From Zetaproteobacteria bacterium (GTDB taxonomy: Bacteria > Pseudomonadota > Zetaproteobacteria > Mariprofundales > Mariprofundaceae), in the NCBI GenBank assembly GCA_021545665.1, contig JAJRTX010000181.1, forward strand, positions 1 through 22,395: a DNA stretch of 22,395 nucleotides, in the 5' to 3' direction. Under the pieces are notes generated by a model, which was not told the origin of the DNA, did not search any database, and saw nothing but the letters and a program-made list of their open reading frames with translations. The position numbers were made by a program, and so were the translations under genes. This document shows, piece after piece, positions 1-7,556 of the stretch. Numbering within the stretch: position 1 is the stretch's first letter; each line of letters opens with the position of its first letter.

Positions 1-1
1 C

Positions 2-82
2 GCAATGCTGGATCGAATCACCCATCATTGCGATATTATAGAGACTGGAAATGAGAGCTGGAGATTTAAGAATCGAGCATGA
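2..82 (+). CDS. istB: C-terminal fragment of IstB-type IS21 helper ATPase (partial, runs in from the left)
   Basis: An open frame enters from the left edge and stops at TGA 80-82. It ends in a pattern typical of the IstB C-terminus: Leu-Asp-Arg-Ile-Thr-His-His-Cys, then Ile-Glu-Thr-Gly-Asn-Glu-Ser-Trp-Arg-Phe-Lys. IstB is the AAA+ ATPase that assists the IstA transposase in IS21-family elements, and its gene lies at the 3' end of the element, directly before the terminal repeats. Those repeats follow at 87-139, which supports the call. Only the last 26 codons or so are in the window, so whether the whole gene is intact cannot be judged. Confidence 0.8.
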   Translation, partial: AMLDRITHHCDIIETGNESWRFKNRA

Positions 83-86
83 TTTA

Positions 87-134
87 GGGGGGTCAATTTT
101 GGACGCTGATGGGGGGTCAATTTTGGGCGCTGAT
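87..134 (+). repeat. Two 24-bp tandem terminal repeats of the IS21-type end
   Basis: Copies at 87-110 and 111-134 match at 23 of 24 positions. In IS21-type elements such subterminal repeats are transposase-binding sites. Their place between the istB stop and the terminal TGACA fits that role. Confidence 0.8.
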
Positions 135-139
135 TGACA

Positions 140-476
140 TATATATATCTATGGTCGCAATTGAATACCTAGAAATCTCATTAAGCACGGAGGTTTCATA
201 ATCAATTGTTTGTTGCCCACCTGCCTTTTTTGGTGAAACCTCTGTTAGGTATCGTGTAAAAAAAGATTTAAGAGTTGTGTCGCCCTTTTTTTGTGCCTCA
301 ATTGCAAACTCATCCCAAGTTCCATCATCCATAGCTAGTGCAACTCGGCGAGCTTCGTTAACTGCGGCTGCTTTAGTCTTCTTTCGGATGGTGTGTCGTT
401 TGTAGCCTTTTTTGAAGACTTGTATGACCCACCGTGTTTCACCAGATTGTAATTCAACTTTTTTAGGGGTTGCCAT
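140..476 (-). pseudogene. Tyrosine recombinase (phage or island integrase), N-terminal fragment cut by the IS
   Basis: About 112 codons read leftward from ATG 474-476, which has AGGAGA at good spacing upstream on the same strand. The frame then runs into the IS end and stops near 117. The N-terminus has a basic Arm-type DNA-binding stretch (many Lys/Arg in residues 20-45). It is followed by the start of a SAM-like core-binding domain with a Thr-Leu-Lys-Ser-Phe-Phe-Thr-Arg-Tyr-Leu pattern, as seen in phage-type integrases. The catalytic Arg-His-Arg-Tyr domain is absent, so the product cannot recombine DNA. The C-terminal half may survive on the far side of the IS, outside the window. The gene points away from tRNA-Val, with its start nearest the tRNA. 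The integrase assignment rests on domain pattern only. Confidence 0.7.
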
Positions 477-555
477 AGATGCTCTCCTGCATATGATGCC
501 GCAACGCTTTGAGGGCGTGTGGTATCTGGATTATTTAGGTGTCAGCTAACTTTCA

Positions 556-595
556 TTGCAACTATAGTGCAACTTTTGAAGAGTTGCAATTATAG
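556..595. repeat. Paired direct and inverted repeats upstream of the integrase remnant and tRNA-Val
   Basis: TTGCAACTATAG (556-567) and TTGCAATTATAG (584-595) are direct repeats 28 bp apart. TGCAACT (568-574) and AGTTGCA (582-588) form an inverted repeat between them. The block lies between the divergent integrase fragment and tRNA-Val, so it could be an operator or recombinase-binding region. That function is inference; the repeats themselves are visible. Confidence 0.5.
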
Positions 596-603
596 GATAA
601 GAT
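576..603 (+). promoter_or_regulatory. Possible sigma-70 promoter for tRNA-Val
   Basis: TTGAAG (576-581) is separated by 16 bp from TAAGAT (598-603), about 27 bp before the tRNA. Both boxes match the consensus only partly, and no other good candidate is visible. Confidence 0.3.
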
Positions 604-629
604 GTAAACGTAACGTTTGCAACGAATTT

Positions 630-704
<75 letters not shown>

Positions 705-725
705 TTTTATCATCAAAGCTAATCC

Positions 726-758
726 AGAGGCCGGACTGATTTAAGTCTGGCCTCTTTT
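726..758 (+). terminator. Rho-independent terminator after tRNA-Val
   Basis: AGAGGCCGGACT (726-737) pairs with AGTCTGGCCTCT (744-755), a 12-bp stem with one G-T pair and a 6-base loop. It is followed by TTTT. It separates tRNA-Val from thrS. Confidence 0.85.
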
Positions 759-814
759 ATATGTGCGCTGCAACGTTAGGATGCAGGTCTTTCAGACGGA
801 GGAAAACCATCATT

Positions 815-2719
815 ATGAATATTCAACTGCCTGACGGTTCAAGCCGTGACCTGAAAGAAGGCGCAACTGCCTATGATCTGGCGGCCGATATCGGGCCGGG
901 TCTGGCGCGGGCTACGGTTGCTGCTTCGGTCAATGGGGTTCAGGTGGATATTTCACACAAGCTGAATGATGGCGATAAAGTCAGCCTGATTACTGAGAAG
1001 TCTGATGAAGGTCTGGAGATTATCCGGCACTCGGTTTCGCATTTGATGGCGATGGCCGTGCAGGAGTTATTCCCGAAATCACAGGTGACGATTGGGCCGG
1101 TGATTGAGGATGGTTTTTATTACGATTTTGCCTTTGAGCGTGCATTTACGCCGGATGATCTGAGCAAAATTGAGCAGAAAATGCGCGAGATTGCTAATCG
1201 CAAGCTGCCGATTTACCGCGAGGAGTGGGATCGTGATGAGGCGATTGCACATTTTGAGCATATTGGCGAGACTTATAAAGCCAAACTGATCGGACGCATT
1301 CCGGATGGCGAGACGGTCAGCCTGTATAAACAGGGTGAGTGGTCTGATCTGTGTCGTGGGCCACATGTGCCGAACACCGGCATTCTCAAGCATTTCAAAT
1401 TGATGAAGGTGGCCGGAGCTTATTGGGAAGGCAATTCCGATAACGAGCAGTTGCAGCGCATTTACGGTACTGCCTGGGCCTCCAAGGGTGATCTGAAAGC
1501 CTATCTGCATCGGTTGGAAGAGGCGGAGAAGCGCGATCATCGCAAGCTGGCCAAGTCGCTGGATCTGTTCCATTTGCAGGAGGAAGCACCGGGCATGGTG
1601 TTCTGGCATCCGAAAGGGTGGAGCGTGTGGCAGACGGTGGAGAATGAAATCCGTAACGTAACCCGCGAAAATGGTTATCAGGAGATCAAAACGCCGCAGT
1701 TGGTGGATCGGAAACTGTGGGAAAAATCCGGTCACTGGGATAAATTCCGTCAGGAAATGTTTACCACCAGCACCGAAAACCGCGATTACGCTATCAAGCC
1801 AATGAACTGCCCCTGTCATATTCAGGTGTTCAATCAGAAGCTGCATTCATATCGCGATCTGCCGCTACGCTTGTCCGAATTCGGTTCCTGCCATCGCAAT
1901 GAGCCATCCGGCACATTGCACGGACTGATGCGCCTGCGTAATTTCGTGCAGGACGATGCCCATATTTTTTGTACCGAGGGCCAGATTCAGTCCGAGGTCT
2001 GCAACTTTATCGATCTGACTTATGATGTTTATAAGCGTTTCGGTTTTGATGAGATCATCATCTTCCTGTCTGATCGACCCGATAACCGGGTGGGTACGGA
2101 TGAGCAGTGGGACAAGGCCGAGGCGGCTTTGCATCAGGCTCTGCAATCGAAGGGTATCGAATATGGTGAGAATCCGGGTGAGGGCGCTTTTTACGGGCCG
2201 AAAATCGAATTCTCACTGAAAGACTGTCTGGGACGCATCTGGCAATGCGGCACCATTCAGGTTGATTTCTCCATGCCGGGACGACTGGACGCTGAATATG
2301 TGGCCGAGGACTCATCGCGGCAGACGCCGGTGATGTTGCACCGGGCGGTGCTCGGATCAATGGAGCGATTTATCGGTATTTTGATCGAACAGCATGCGGG
2401 CAAGTTTCCGTTCTGGCTGGCGCCGGTGCAGGCTGTAATCTGTAATATTACCGATACACAGGCCGATTATGTGAAAAAAGCGACAAAAAGTATGCTGGAT
2501 GCGGGTTTTAGAGTGGATATGGACTTGCGAAACGAAAAGGTCGGCTATAAAGTGCGCGCCCATACTTTGGCGAGGGTTCCATATATTCTTGTAGCTGGTG
2601 ACAGAGAACGGGATGAAGGCACGGTCAGTGTACGTGATCGCAGTGGCCAGAATCTCGGTGTTTTCAGTATTGAAGACTGGATTGCAGAGATGCAGCGATT
2701 GAAAGCATCTTATGCCTGA
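815..2719 (+). CDS. thrS: Threonyl-tRNA synthetase
   Basis: This cytoplasmic class II synthetase charges tRNA-Thr and edits mis-charged Ser. The 634-residue length is normal for the family. The domains are a TGS domain (about 1-61), an editing domain with HSVSH at 72-76 and CRGPH near 180, a catalytic core and a C-terminal anticodon-binding domain (about the last 100 residues). In the core, the zinc ligands are the Cys in MNCPCH, the His in DDAHIF's upstream segment and the His in [11 protein letters not shown]. Motif 2 lies around [14 protein letters not shown] 815 is chosen because GGAGG (798-802) precedes it and the protein then starts MNIQLPDGS, as the family does. The frame is open further upstream to 761, but that extension overlaps the terminator area. 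It heads thrS-infC-rpmI-rplT. Confidence 0.97.
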   Translation: MNIQLPDGSSRDLKEGATAYDLAADIGPGLARATVAASVNGVQVDISHKLNDGDKVSLITEKSDEGLEIIRHSVSHLMAMAVQELFPKSQVTIGPVIEDGFYYDFAFERAFTPDDLSKIEQKMREIANRKLPIYREEWDRDEAIAHFEHIGETYKAKLIGRIPDGETVSLYKQGEWSDLCRGPHVPNTGILKHFKLMKVAGAYWEGNSDNEQLQRIYGTAWASKGDLKAYLHRLEEAEKRDHRKLAKSLDLFHLQEEAPGMVFWHPKGWSVWQTVENEIRNVTRENGYQEIKTPQLVDRKLWEKSGHWDKFRQEMFTTSTENRDYAIKPMNCPCHIQVFNQKLHSYRDLPLRLSEFGSCHRNEPSGTLHGLMRLRNFVQDDAHIFCTEGQIQSEVCNFIDLTYDVYKRFGFDEIIIFLSDRPDNRVGTDEQWDKAEAALHQALQSKGIEYGENPGEGAFYGPKIEFSLKDCLGRIWQCGTIQVDFSMPGRLDAEYVAEDSSRQTPVMLHRAVLGSMERFIGILIEQHAGKFPFWLAPVQAVICNITDTQADYVKKATKSMLDAGFRVDMDLRNEKVGYKVRAHTLARVPYILVAGDRERDEGTVSVRDRSGQNLGVFSIEDWIAEMQRLKASYA

Positions 2720-2748
2720 GTGTGAATACGTGCTGTTTAATGGAGTAA

Positions 2749-2763
2749 AAGGGGTTTTGTATT
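2749..2763 (+). promoter_or_regulatory. Ribosome binding site and AUU start of infC
   Basis: AGGGG (2750-2754) lies six bases before ATT 2761-2763. The frame has an in-frame stop (TAA 2746-2748) just upstream, so only ATT 2761 and TTG 2773 can start the protein. The TTG has AAGGA only about two bases away, which is poor spacing. This decides for the rare AUU start known from infC. Confidence 0.75.
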
Positions 2764-3276
2764 AAAAAGGATTTGCCGATTAACCTGGATATTAATGCCG
2801 ATATGGTTCGGGTGGTTGATGATACAACAGGTGAGCAACTGGGAGTGCTTGCACTGGTAGAAGCGGTAGCAAGGGCTGAGGCGAAAGGTCTGGATCTGGT
2901 GCTGATGGCGGCCAAGAGTAATCCGCCGGTTTGCAAGATCATGGATTACGGCAAATATAAATACGAGCAGAGCAAGAAAGCCAATCTTGCCAAGAAACGC
3001 CAGCACGTTATGCTGATCAAGGAAGTGAAAGTGCGTGCCAGCACCGATACACACGACCTTGAAGTGAAATTGAAAATGGTGAAAAAGTTTTTATCTCAGG
3101 GTAACAAGGTGAAGATTTCACTGCGATTCCGGGGACGCGAGATGGCGCATATGGGGCGCGGCACCGATCAGCTGAAACATGTGGCTGAGCAGGTGGCCGA
3201 GTTTGGCAAGCCCGAAAAGATGCCCAATCTTGAAGGCAGACAGATGATCATGGTCATTGCGCCACTTAAAAAATAG
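2761..3276 (+). CDS. infC: Translation initiation factor IF-3
   Basis: IF-3 binds the 30S subunit, keeps the 50S subunit off and proof-reads the initiator codon-anticodon pair. From ATT 2761 the product has 171 residues (E. coli IF-3 has about 180). The N-terminal domain carries the pattern around residues 10-35 (VRVVDDTTGEQLG). It is followed by the Lys-rich linker (DYGKYKYEQSKKA) and the C-terminal domain with the conserved KVKISLRFRGREMAH. The AUU start is the classic autoregulation device: IF-3 discriminates against non-canonical starts and so limits its own synthesis. Using it here is inferred from the ribosome-binding-site spacing. The gene sits 41 bp after thrS and 23 bp before rpmI, the common order. 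Confidence 0.95.
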   Translation: MKKDLPINLDINADMVRVVDDTTGEQLGVLALVEAVARAEAKGLDLVLMAAKSNPPVCKIMDYGKYKYEQSKKANLAKKRQHVMLIKEVKVRASTDTHDLEVKLKMVKKFLSQGNKVKISLRFRGREMAHMGRGTDQLKHVAEQVAEFGKPEKMPNLEGRQMIMVIAPLKK

Positions 3277-3299
3277 ATTAGTAGTAAGGAAGGTACGAA

Positions 3300-3497
3300 A
3301 TGCCAAAAATGAAAACACATAGTGGAGCTGCCAAACGCTTTACCAAAACGGGGACGGGCAAATGGAAACGCAATAACGCTTTTTCAAGTCATATTCTGAC
3401 CAAAAAGTCGCCCAAACGTAAACGTAATATGCGCGGAACCGAAATGGTTGCCCCTGCTGATGTCAAGTCGCTGAACCGTTTGGTTCCAGGCCGTTAA
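3300..3497 (+). CDS. rpmI: 50S ribosomal protein L35 (bL35)
   Basis: A basic 65-residue protein of the large ribosomal subunit. It starts [13 protein letters not shown] and has the [11 protein letters not shown] stretch typical of bL35; the length is normal. ATG 3300 follows AAGGAAGG at proper spacing. It lies between infC and rplT, as in most bacteria. In enterobacteria L20 represses rpmI-rplT translation through this mRNA region. I did not identify such a fold here. Confidence 0.97.
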   Translation: MPKMKTHSGAAKRFTKTGTGKWKRNNAFSSHILTKKSPKRKRNMRGTEMVAPADVKSLNRLVPGR

Positions 3498-3511
3498 TAG
3501 GAGATATTGAG

Positions 3512-3868
3512 ATGCCTCGCGTAAAATCCGGTGTTCAGGCGCATGCGCGCCACAAAAAAGTTATCAAGGCAGCCAAGGGTTATCGTGGCCGCCGTAAAAG
3601 CTGCTTTCGCGTAGCTACCCAGGCGGTTGATAAGGCTGGCCAATATGCCTACCGCGACCGTAAAGTGAAAAAACGTGAGTTTCGCAGTCTGTGGATTGTG
3701 CGTATTAATGCAGCTGCCAAGCAGAATGGTTTGAACTATTCAGGTTTCATGCACGGCCTTTCGCTGGCAGGCATTGATCTGGATCGGAAGATTCTGGCAG
3801 ATATCGCCGTACGCGATGTCGAAGGTTTTGCGAAGCTGGCAGAAGCAGCTCGCGCGCAGATTCAGTAA
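3512..3868 (+). CDS. rplT: 50S ribosomal protein L20 (bL20)
   Basis: A 118-residue rRNA-binding assembly protein of the large subunit. The N-terminus [18 protein letters not shown] and the [17 protein letters not shown] segment are diagnostic, and the later [19 protein letters not shown] matches the C-terminal globular domain. AGGAGA precedes ATG 3512. It is the last gene before a strong terminator, so thrS-infC-rpmI-rplT probably forms one transcript. In E. coli L20 also acts as an autogenous repressor. Confidence 0.97.
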   Translation: MPRVKSGVQAHARHKKVIKAAKGYRGRRKSCFRVATQAVDKAGQYAYRDRKVKKREFRSLWIVRINAAAKQNGLNYSGFMHGLSLAGIDLDRKILADIAVRDVEGFAKLAEAARAQIQ

Positions 3869-3911
3869 TATCACCCACCGGCATATGCCGGATGTTGTGA
3901 TGGTGAAATCG

Positions 3912-3942
3912 AAGGCAGGGCTGTTCGCAGCTCTGCCTTTTT
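3912..3942 (+). terminator. UUCG-loop terminator after rplT
   Basis: AAGGCAGGGCTG (3912-3923) pairs with CAGCTCTGCCTT (3928-3939), 12 bp with one G-T pair, around a TTCG tetraloop. TTTTT follows. It ends the ribosomal-protein transcript and implies that pheS has its own promoter or some read-through. Confidence 0.9.
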
Positions 3943-3962
3943 ATTTAAATATTATTTTTTTT

Positions 3963-4089
3963 TATCACAGAGGACACGAAGAACACGAAGAAAAGATATA
4001 ATCAACCTGAATGCAGATCCATTTTTGTTTAGTATGGATCTATTATAAAGATTTGCTTTTCTTCGTGTACTTCGTGATCTTCGTGGTGA
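3963..4089. repeat. Large imperfect palindrome built from CACGAAG units
   Basis: The left arm (about 3963-3994) holds CACGAAG at 3975 and 3984, ending in GAAAAG. The right arm (about 4056-4089) holds the complementary CTTCGTG units. Inside lie AGATCCAT (4015-4022) and ATGGATCT (4034-4041), so the whole could fold into one long hairpin of about 127 nt. The loop region contains TATAAT (3997-4002), a possible -10 box without a good -35. The block sits between the rplT terminator and pheS and reaches to 13 bases before the pheS start. Similar CACGAAG-rich intergenic repeats occur in many bacteria; what they do is not settled. Confidence 0.75.
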
Positions 4090-4102
4090 ACAGGGGAAAA
4101 AT

Positions 4103-5188
4103 ATGAGTGAAATTGAGGCGTTGAAAGCTCAGCTTGAATCACTTCAGACTGAAGCGCTGGATACATTTTCGGCGGCTAATGATTTGGCTGCTCTGCAACA
4201 GCTGCGTGTTCACTACCTGGGAAAGAAGGGTGCATTAACCGAAGTACTGAAGGGAGTCGGCAAGTTACCACCTGCCGAGCGTCCGGTGATTGGACAGTAT
4301 GTGAACAAGACCAAGTCATCCCTGTCTGAAGCACTGGAGCAGAGCGAAGCGGAACTGACAGTGAAAGCCAAGGCTGCACGAATTGAAGCAGAGAAAGTAG
4401 ATGTGAGCCTGCCGGGACGTAGTGGTTTGAATGGGGCGCTGCATCCGGTGCAGAACGGGCTGGATGAGATCAGCATGATCTTTTCACAGATGGGTTTTGC
4501 CGTCGCCGAAGGGCCGGAAATCGAGGATGAGTTTCATAATTTTGATGCGCTGAATATTCCACCCGAACATCCGGCTCGCGCCATGCATGATACCTTCTTT
4601 ATCAAGGATATGAAAAATGTGGATGGTACTGAGCCGATGCTGCTCAGGACGCACACCTCGCCGGTACAGATTCGGGCCATGAAATGCTTTGTTGAAGAGG
4701 GGCATGAGCCGCCACTGGCTGTTGTGGCACCGGGACGTGTTTACCGATGTGATTATGATGTGACTCATTCACCGATGTTTCATCAGGTGGAGGTATTCAA
4801 GGTTGATCGCGATGTATCCATGGCGCATCTGAAAGGTGTATTGAAGCATTTTCTGTCCACTTATTTCGAAAAAAATGTGGCAATTCGCCTGCGCCCACAC
4901 TATTTCCCGTTTACTGAACCTTCTGCCGAAGTGGATATTGGTTGCGTATTCTGTTCGGGCAAAGGTTGCCGCATATGTAAGAGCAGTGGCTGGATCGAGG
5001 TGCTGGGTAGTGGCATGATTCATCCGAATGTATTGACGTCGGTCGGTATCGATGCCGATGAATTTTCCGGGTTTGCTTTCGGTCTGGGCGTCGAGCGACT
5101 GGTGATGTTGAAACAGGGTATTCCCGATTTGAGACTGTTCTTTGAAAACGATGTTCGATTTCTGCGCAGGATGGGGGTGAGTAAATGA
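4103..5188 (+). CDS. pheS: Phenylalanyl-tRNA synthetase alpha subunit
   Basis: The catalytic subunit of the alpha2-beta2 enzyme that charges tRNA-Phe. It has 361 residues, slightly longer than the E. coli form. An N-terminal coiled-coil region (about 1-95) binds tRNA. The class II core includes the motif 2 region GRVYRCDYDVTHSPMFHQVE and motif 3 GFAFGLGVERL near the end. Between them, around residues 281-298, sits a Cys-rich insert with four cysteines (C-x2-C-x4-C-x2-C). This insert is present in many bacterial PheS proteins, absent from E. coli, and is a likely metal site. ATG 4103 follows AGGGG. The stop overlaps the pheT start (ATGA at 5185-5188), which indicates translational coupling. 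No Phe-rich leader peptide is visible upstream. Confidence 0.97.
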   Translation: MSEIEALKAQLESLQTEALDTFSAANDLAALQQLRVHYLGKKGALTEVLKGVGKLPPAERPVIGQYVNKTKSSLSEALEQSEAELTVKAKAARIEAEKVDVSLPGRSGLNGALHPVQNGLDEISMIFSQMGFAVAEGPEIEDEFHNFDALNIPPEHPARAMHDTFFIKDMKNVDGTEPMLLRTHTSPVQIRAMKCFVEEGHEPPLAVVAPGRVYRCDYDVTHSPMFHQVEVFKVDRDVSMAHLKGVLKHFLSTYFEKNVAIRLRPHYFPFTEPSAEVDIGCVFCSGKGCRICKSSGWIEVLGSGMIHPNVLTSVGIDADEFSGFAFGLGVERLVMLKQGIPDLRLFFENDVRFLRRMGVSK

Positions 5189-7548
5189 AGATTCCCTATT
5201 CCTGGCTGAAAGAACATGTAAAACTCACTGTGCCAGCTGCACAAATTGCTGATGATCTGGTTCGTCTGGGCCATGAAGTGGAGGCTGTTGAACAGCCGCG
5301 CGCTGCCGTTACAGGTGTGCGCGTGGGTTTGATTGAGTCGAAAATCGCGCATCCGGATGCCGACAAATTGAGTTTGCTGAAAGTTAATATTGGCGAAACC
5401 GAGCTGTTGGATATTGTTTGCGGCGCATCGAATATGAGCGAAGGAGACAAGATCCCCGTTGCCACCATTGGCACATTGCTACCCAATGGTTTGAAGATTA
5501 AAAAGGGCAAGATTCGGGGCGAAATCAGCTATGGCATGTGTTGCTCAGAGGCGGAGTTGGGATTGGCTGAAGATGCGGCCGGGCTATTCATTCTGCCTGT
5601 CGACGCGCCGGTCGGTGAGGAAGTCGGTGCATATCTTGAACTGGAAGAGGCAGTCTTCGATCTCTCCATTACGCCGAATCGCGGTGATTGCATGAATGTG
5701 CGTGGTCTTGCTCGCGACCTGGCTGCTGATGCAGACCTGCCTCTGGTCATGATTGAGTTGCCTGATGTCAGTGTGGATGATGCTGTTGCAGCGCCAACAT
5801 TATCTGTGTCCGCTGAGCTGGATTGTCCTGCTTACCTGGCCAGAAACATCAAGGGTGTGAGAGTGGCTGATTCGCCAGCCTGGATGCAGTCTAAACTGAT
5901 TATGGCAGGTATGCGTCCGGTCAATGGCATTGTTGATATATTGAATTATATCATGCTTGATCTCGGTCAGCCGATGCATGCTTTCGATGCTGATCAATTG
6001 AATGGAGATGGTGCTATTTCTGTTCGTTCTGCTGCCGGTGGCGAAGATTTTACCGCACTGGATGGCCGTAAACTGAAATTGAATGCGGGTGATCTGCTTG
6101 TTTGCGATAACAGTAGTGTGATTGCACTGGCCGGCATTATGGGTTCAGAGTTGTCAGGTGTGAGTGAAAGTACGACCAATATCATACTGGAATCGGCTTT
6201 TTTCCGGCCTGCACGGGTGAGTGAAACGCGCCGTGCTTATGCCATGGTATCCGAAGCATCAATGCGTTTTGAGCGCGGTGTTGATCCTGCTCTGGTTGAG
6301 ACAGCGATGGCACGGGCGAGCGCCATGATTATTGATCTGTTCGGTGGTTCTGCCGGTTCTATTACAGTTTGCGGTGATGCCGCAGCTATCAATTCAGGCC
6401 GCAAAGTTAGTGCCAGAGTGTCCCGCCTTTCTTCACGGTTGGGTATTGGTATTCCTCAATCAGTGGATGATGTGCTGAACCGTATGGGTTTCGATATTGT
6501 CAGGGATGGTGATCACCTGGATGCGACTGTGCCGTCATTCCGGCATGATATTTCAATTCCTGAAGATATCTCCGAGGAGTATGCGCGGGTGATTGGTTTT
6601 GATGCCATTCCCGAAATCCTGCCTGCACTGGTGACAACCGCCCCGACAAAGATAGACAGCTCTATTCATGATGCTGTAGCTGGCGGTTTTTTGCAGGTGG
6701 TGAGCTACGCCTTTATATCAGCTAGCGAGCAACGTTTGTTTGTTGCGGATGATGGTGCAGATATCAAGCTTGAGAATCCTATTTCTGATGCCATGACAGT
6801 GATGCGTCGTTCATCGTGGCCGGGGCTGCTGGCTGTAGCAAAGCATAATATGAATCGACAGCAGCCAGGCGTGGCCCTGGTTGAACAAGGGCGCACCTAT
6901 ATTAAAACTGACAATGGGCACGATGAAGATAATGTGATTGCCTGGTTGATGACCGGTGAGGTGCAGCAGAAGCAGTGGTTTGATGATACACGTGGCGCTG
7001 ACTTCTTTGATCTGAAGGGCGCGGTTGAAACATGGCTGGCACTGCGCGGCCTGACAGGCCGCTTCATCGTTGATGATAGGATTCAGGGACTGCAGGCAGG
7101 CCAGAGTGCGAAGATCCTCGTGGGCCGTGCTGAGGCTGGCTGTATTGGCAAGGTGGATGGTGATATTGCAGCCGGGTTCGATATTGATGCGCCTGTATTT
7201 GTTGCCGAACTCAATCTTGATCTGCTTCCGGCTGGTAAAACAGCAAAGTTTACACCGCTTCCCGAGTTTCCGGGCGTGGAGCGTGATCTGGTGTTCCTGT
7301 TCGATAAACAGACTTCTTCCGATGCGATTTTGAATGCTGCCAGGAGTGCGGCTGGTAACACAATGACTGAAATTCGCATCTTTGACCTTTATGAGGGAAA
7401 GGGTGTGCCGGATGGAAAAGTGAGCCTCGGTATCCGCTTTACGCTACAAGATGCCAGCCGTACGTTGACACAGGAAGACTCTGAAAAGGCTTTTGGCGCC
7501 ATCATTAAAGCCATGGACCGCCGTTTCGGAGCGAGTCTGAGAGGTTAG
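5185..7548 (+). CDS. pheT: Phenylalanyl-tRNA synthetase beta subunit
   Basis: The tRNA-binding and editing subunit of PheRS, 787 residues as usual. The order is: N-terminal KIPYSWLKEHV; an EMAP/tRNA-binding domain (about 40-150, with VGLIESKIAHPDADKL and KKGKIRGEISYGMC); the B3/B4 editing domain (about 210-400); the B5 domain (about 405-475); the inactive catalytic-like core; and a C-terminal ferredoxin-fold anticodon-binding domain, LPEFPGVERDLVFLF onward. It overlaps pheS by four bases. The SpoU/TrmH-type methyltransferase gene follows after eight bases and may share the transcript. ihfA, the usual neighbour in gammaproteobacteria, is not here. Confidence 0.97.
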   Translation: MKIPYSWLKEHVKLTVPAAQIADDLVRLGHEVEAVEQPRAAVTGVRVGLIESKIAHPDADKLSLLKVNIGETELLDIVCGASNMSEGDKIPVATIGTLLPNGLKIKKGKIRGEISYGMCCSEAELGLAEDAAGLFILPVDAPVGEEVGAYLELEEAVFDLSITPNRGDCMNVRGLARDLAADADLPLVMIELPDVSVDDAVAAPTLSVSAELDCPAYLARNIKGVRVADSPAWMQSKLIMAGMRPVNGIVDILNYIMLDLGQPMHAFDADQLNGDGAISVRSAAGGEDFTALDGRKLKLNAGDLLVCDNSSVIALAGIMGSELSGVSESTTNIILESAFFRPARVSETRRAYAMVSEASMRFERGVDPALVETAMARASAMIIDLFGGSAGSITVCGDAAAINSGRKVSARVSRLSSRLGIGIPQSVDDVLNRMGFDIVRDGDHLDATVPSFRHDISIPEDISEEYARVIGFDAIPEILPALVTTAPTKIDSSIHDAVAGGFLQVVSYAFISASEQRLFVADDGADIKLENPISDAMTVMRRSSWPGLLAVAKHNMNRQQPGVALVEQGRTYIKTDNGHDEDNVIAWLMTGEVQQKQWFDDTRGADFFDLKGAVETWLALRGLTGRFIVDDRIQGLQAGQSAKILVGRAEAGCIGKVDGDIAAGFDIDAPVFVAELNLDLLPAGKTAKFTPLPEFPGVERDLVFLFDKQTSSDAILNAARSAAGNTMTEIRIFDLYEGKGVPDGKVSLGIRFTLQDASRTLTQEDSEKAFGAIIKAMDRRFGASLRG

Positions 7549-7556
7549 GGGTCTAA

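Larger units (their letters stand above)
1..139 (+). mobile_element. Right end of an IS21-family insertion sequence
   Basis: The tail of istB is followed by two adjacent 24-bp copies (87-110 and 111-134) differing at one base (A103 versus G127). Each begins with six Gs and contains TCAATTTTGG and CGCTGAT. They are followed by TGACA at 135-139. IS21-family ends carry multiple short repeats of this kind and finish in CA-3', so I place the element boundary at 139. The other end, istA and any target-site duplication lie outside the window. The element has landed inside the recombinase gene at 140-476. Confidence 0.8.

Noticed and set aside
87..134. CRISPR-like repeats
   Set aside because: There are only two adjacent copies without spacers, and the sequence fits an IS21 terminal repeat.
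1079..1846. Long open frame on the minus strand inside thrS
   Set aside because: It is a shadow of the thrS codons in another frame, with no ribosome-binding site and no family pattern.
3940..4102. Phe-rich leader peptide attenuator for pheS-pheT
   Set aside because: No short frame with clustered Phe codons followed by a terminator is visible; the region is taken by the palindrome.
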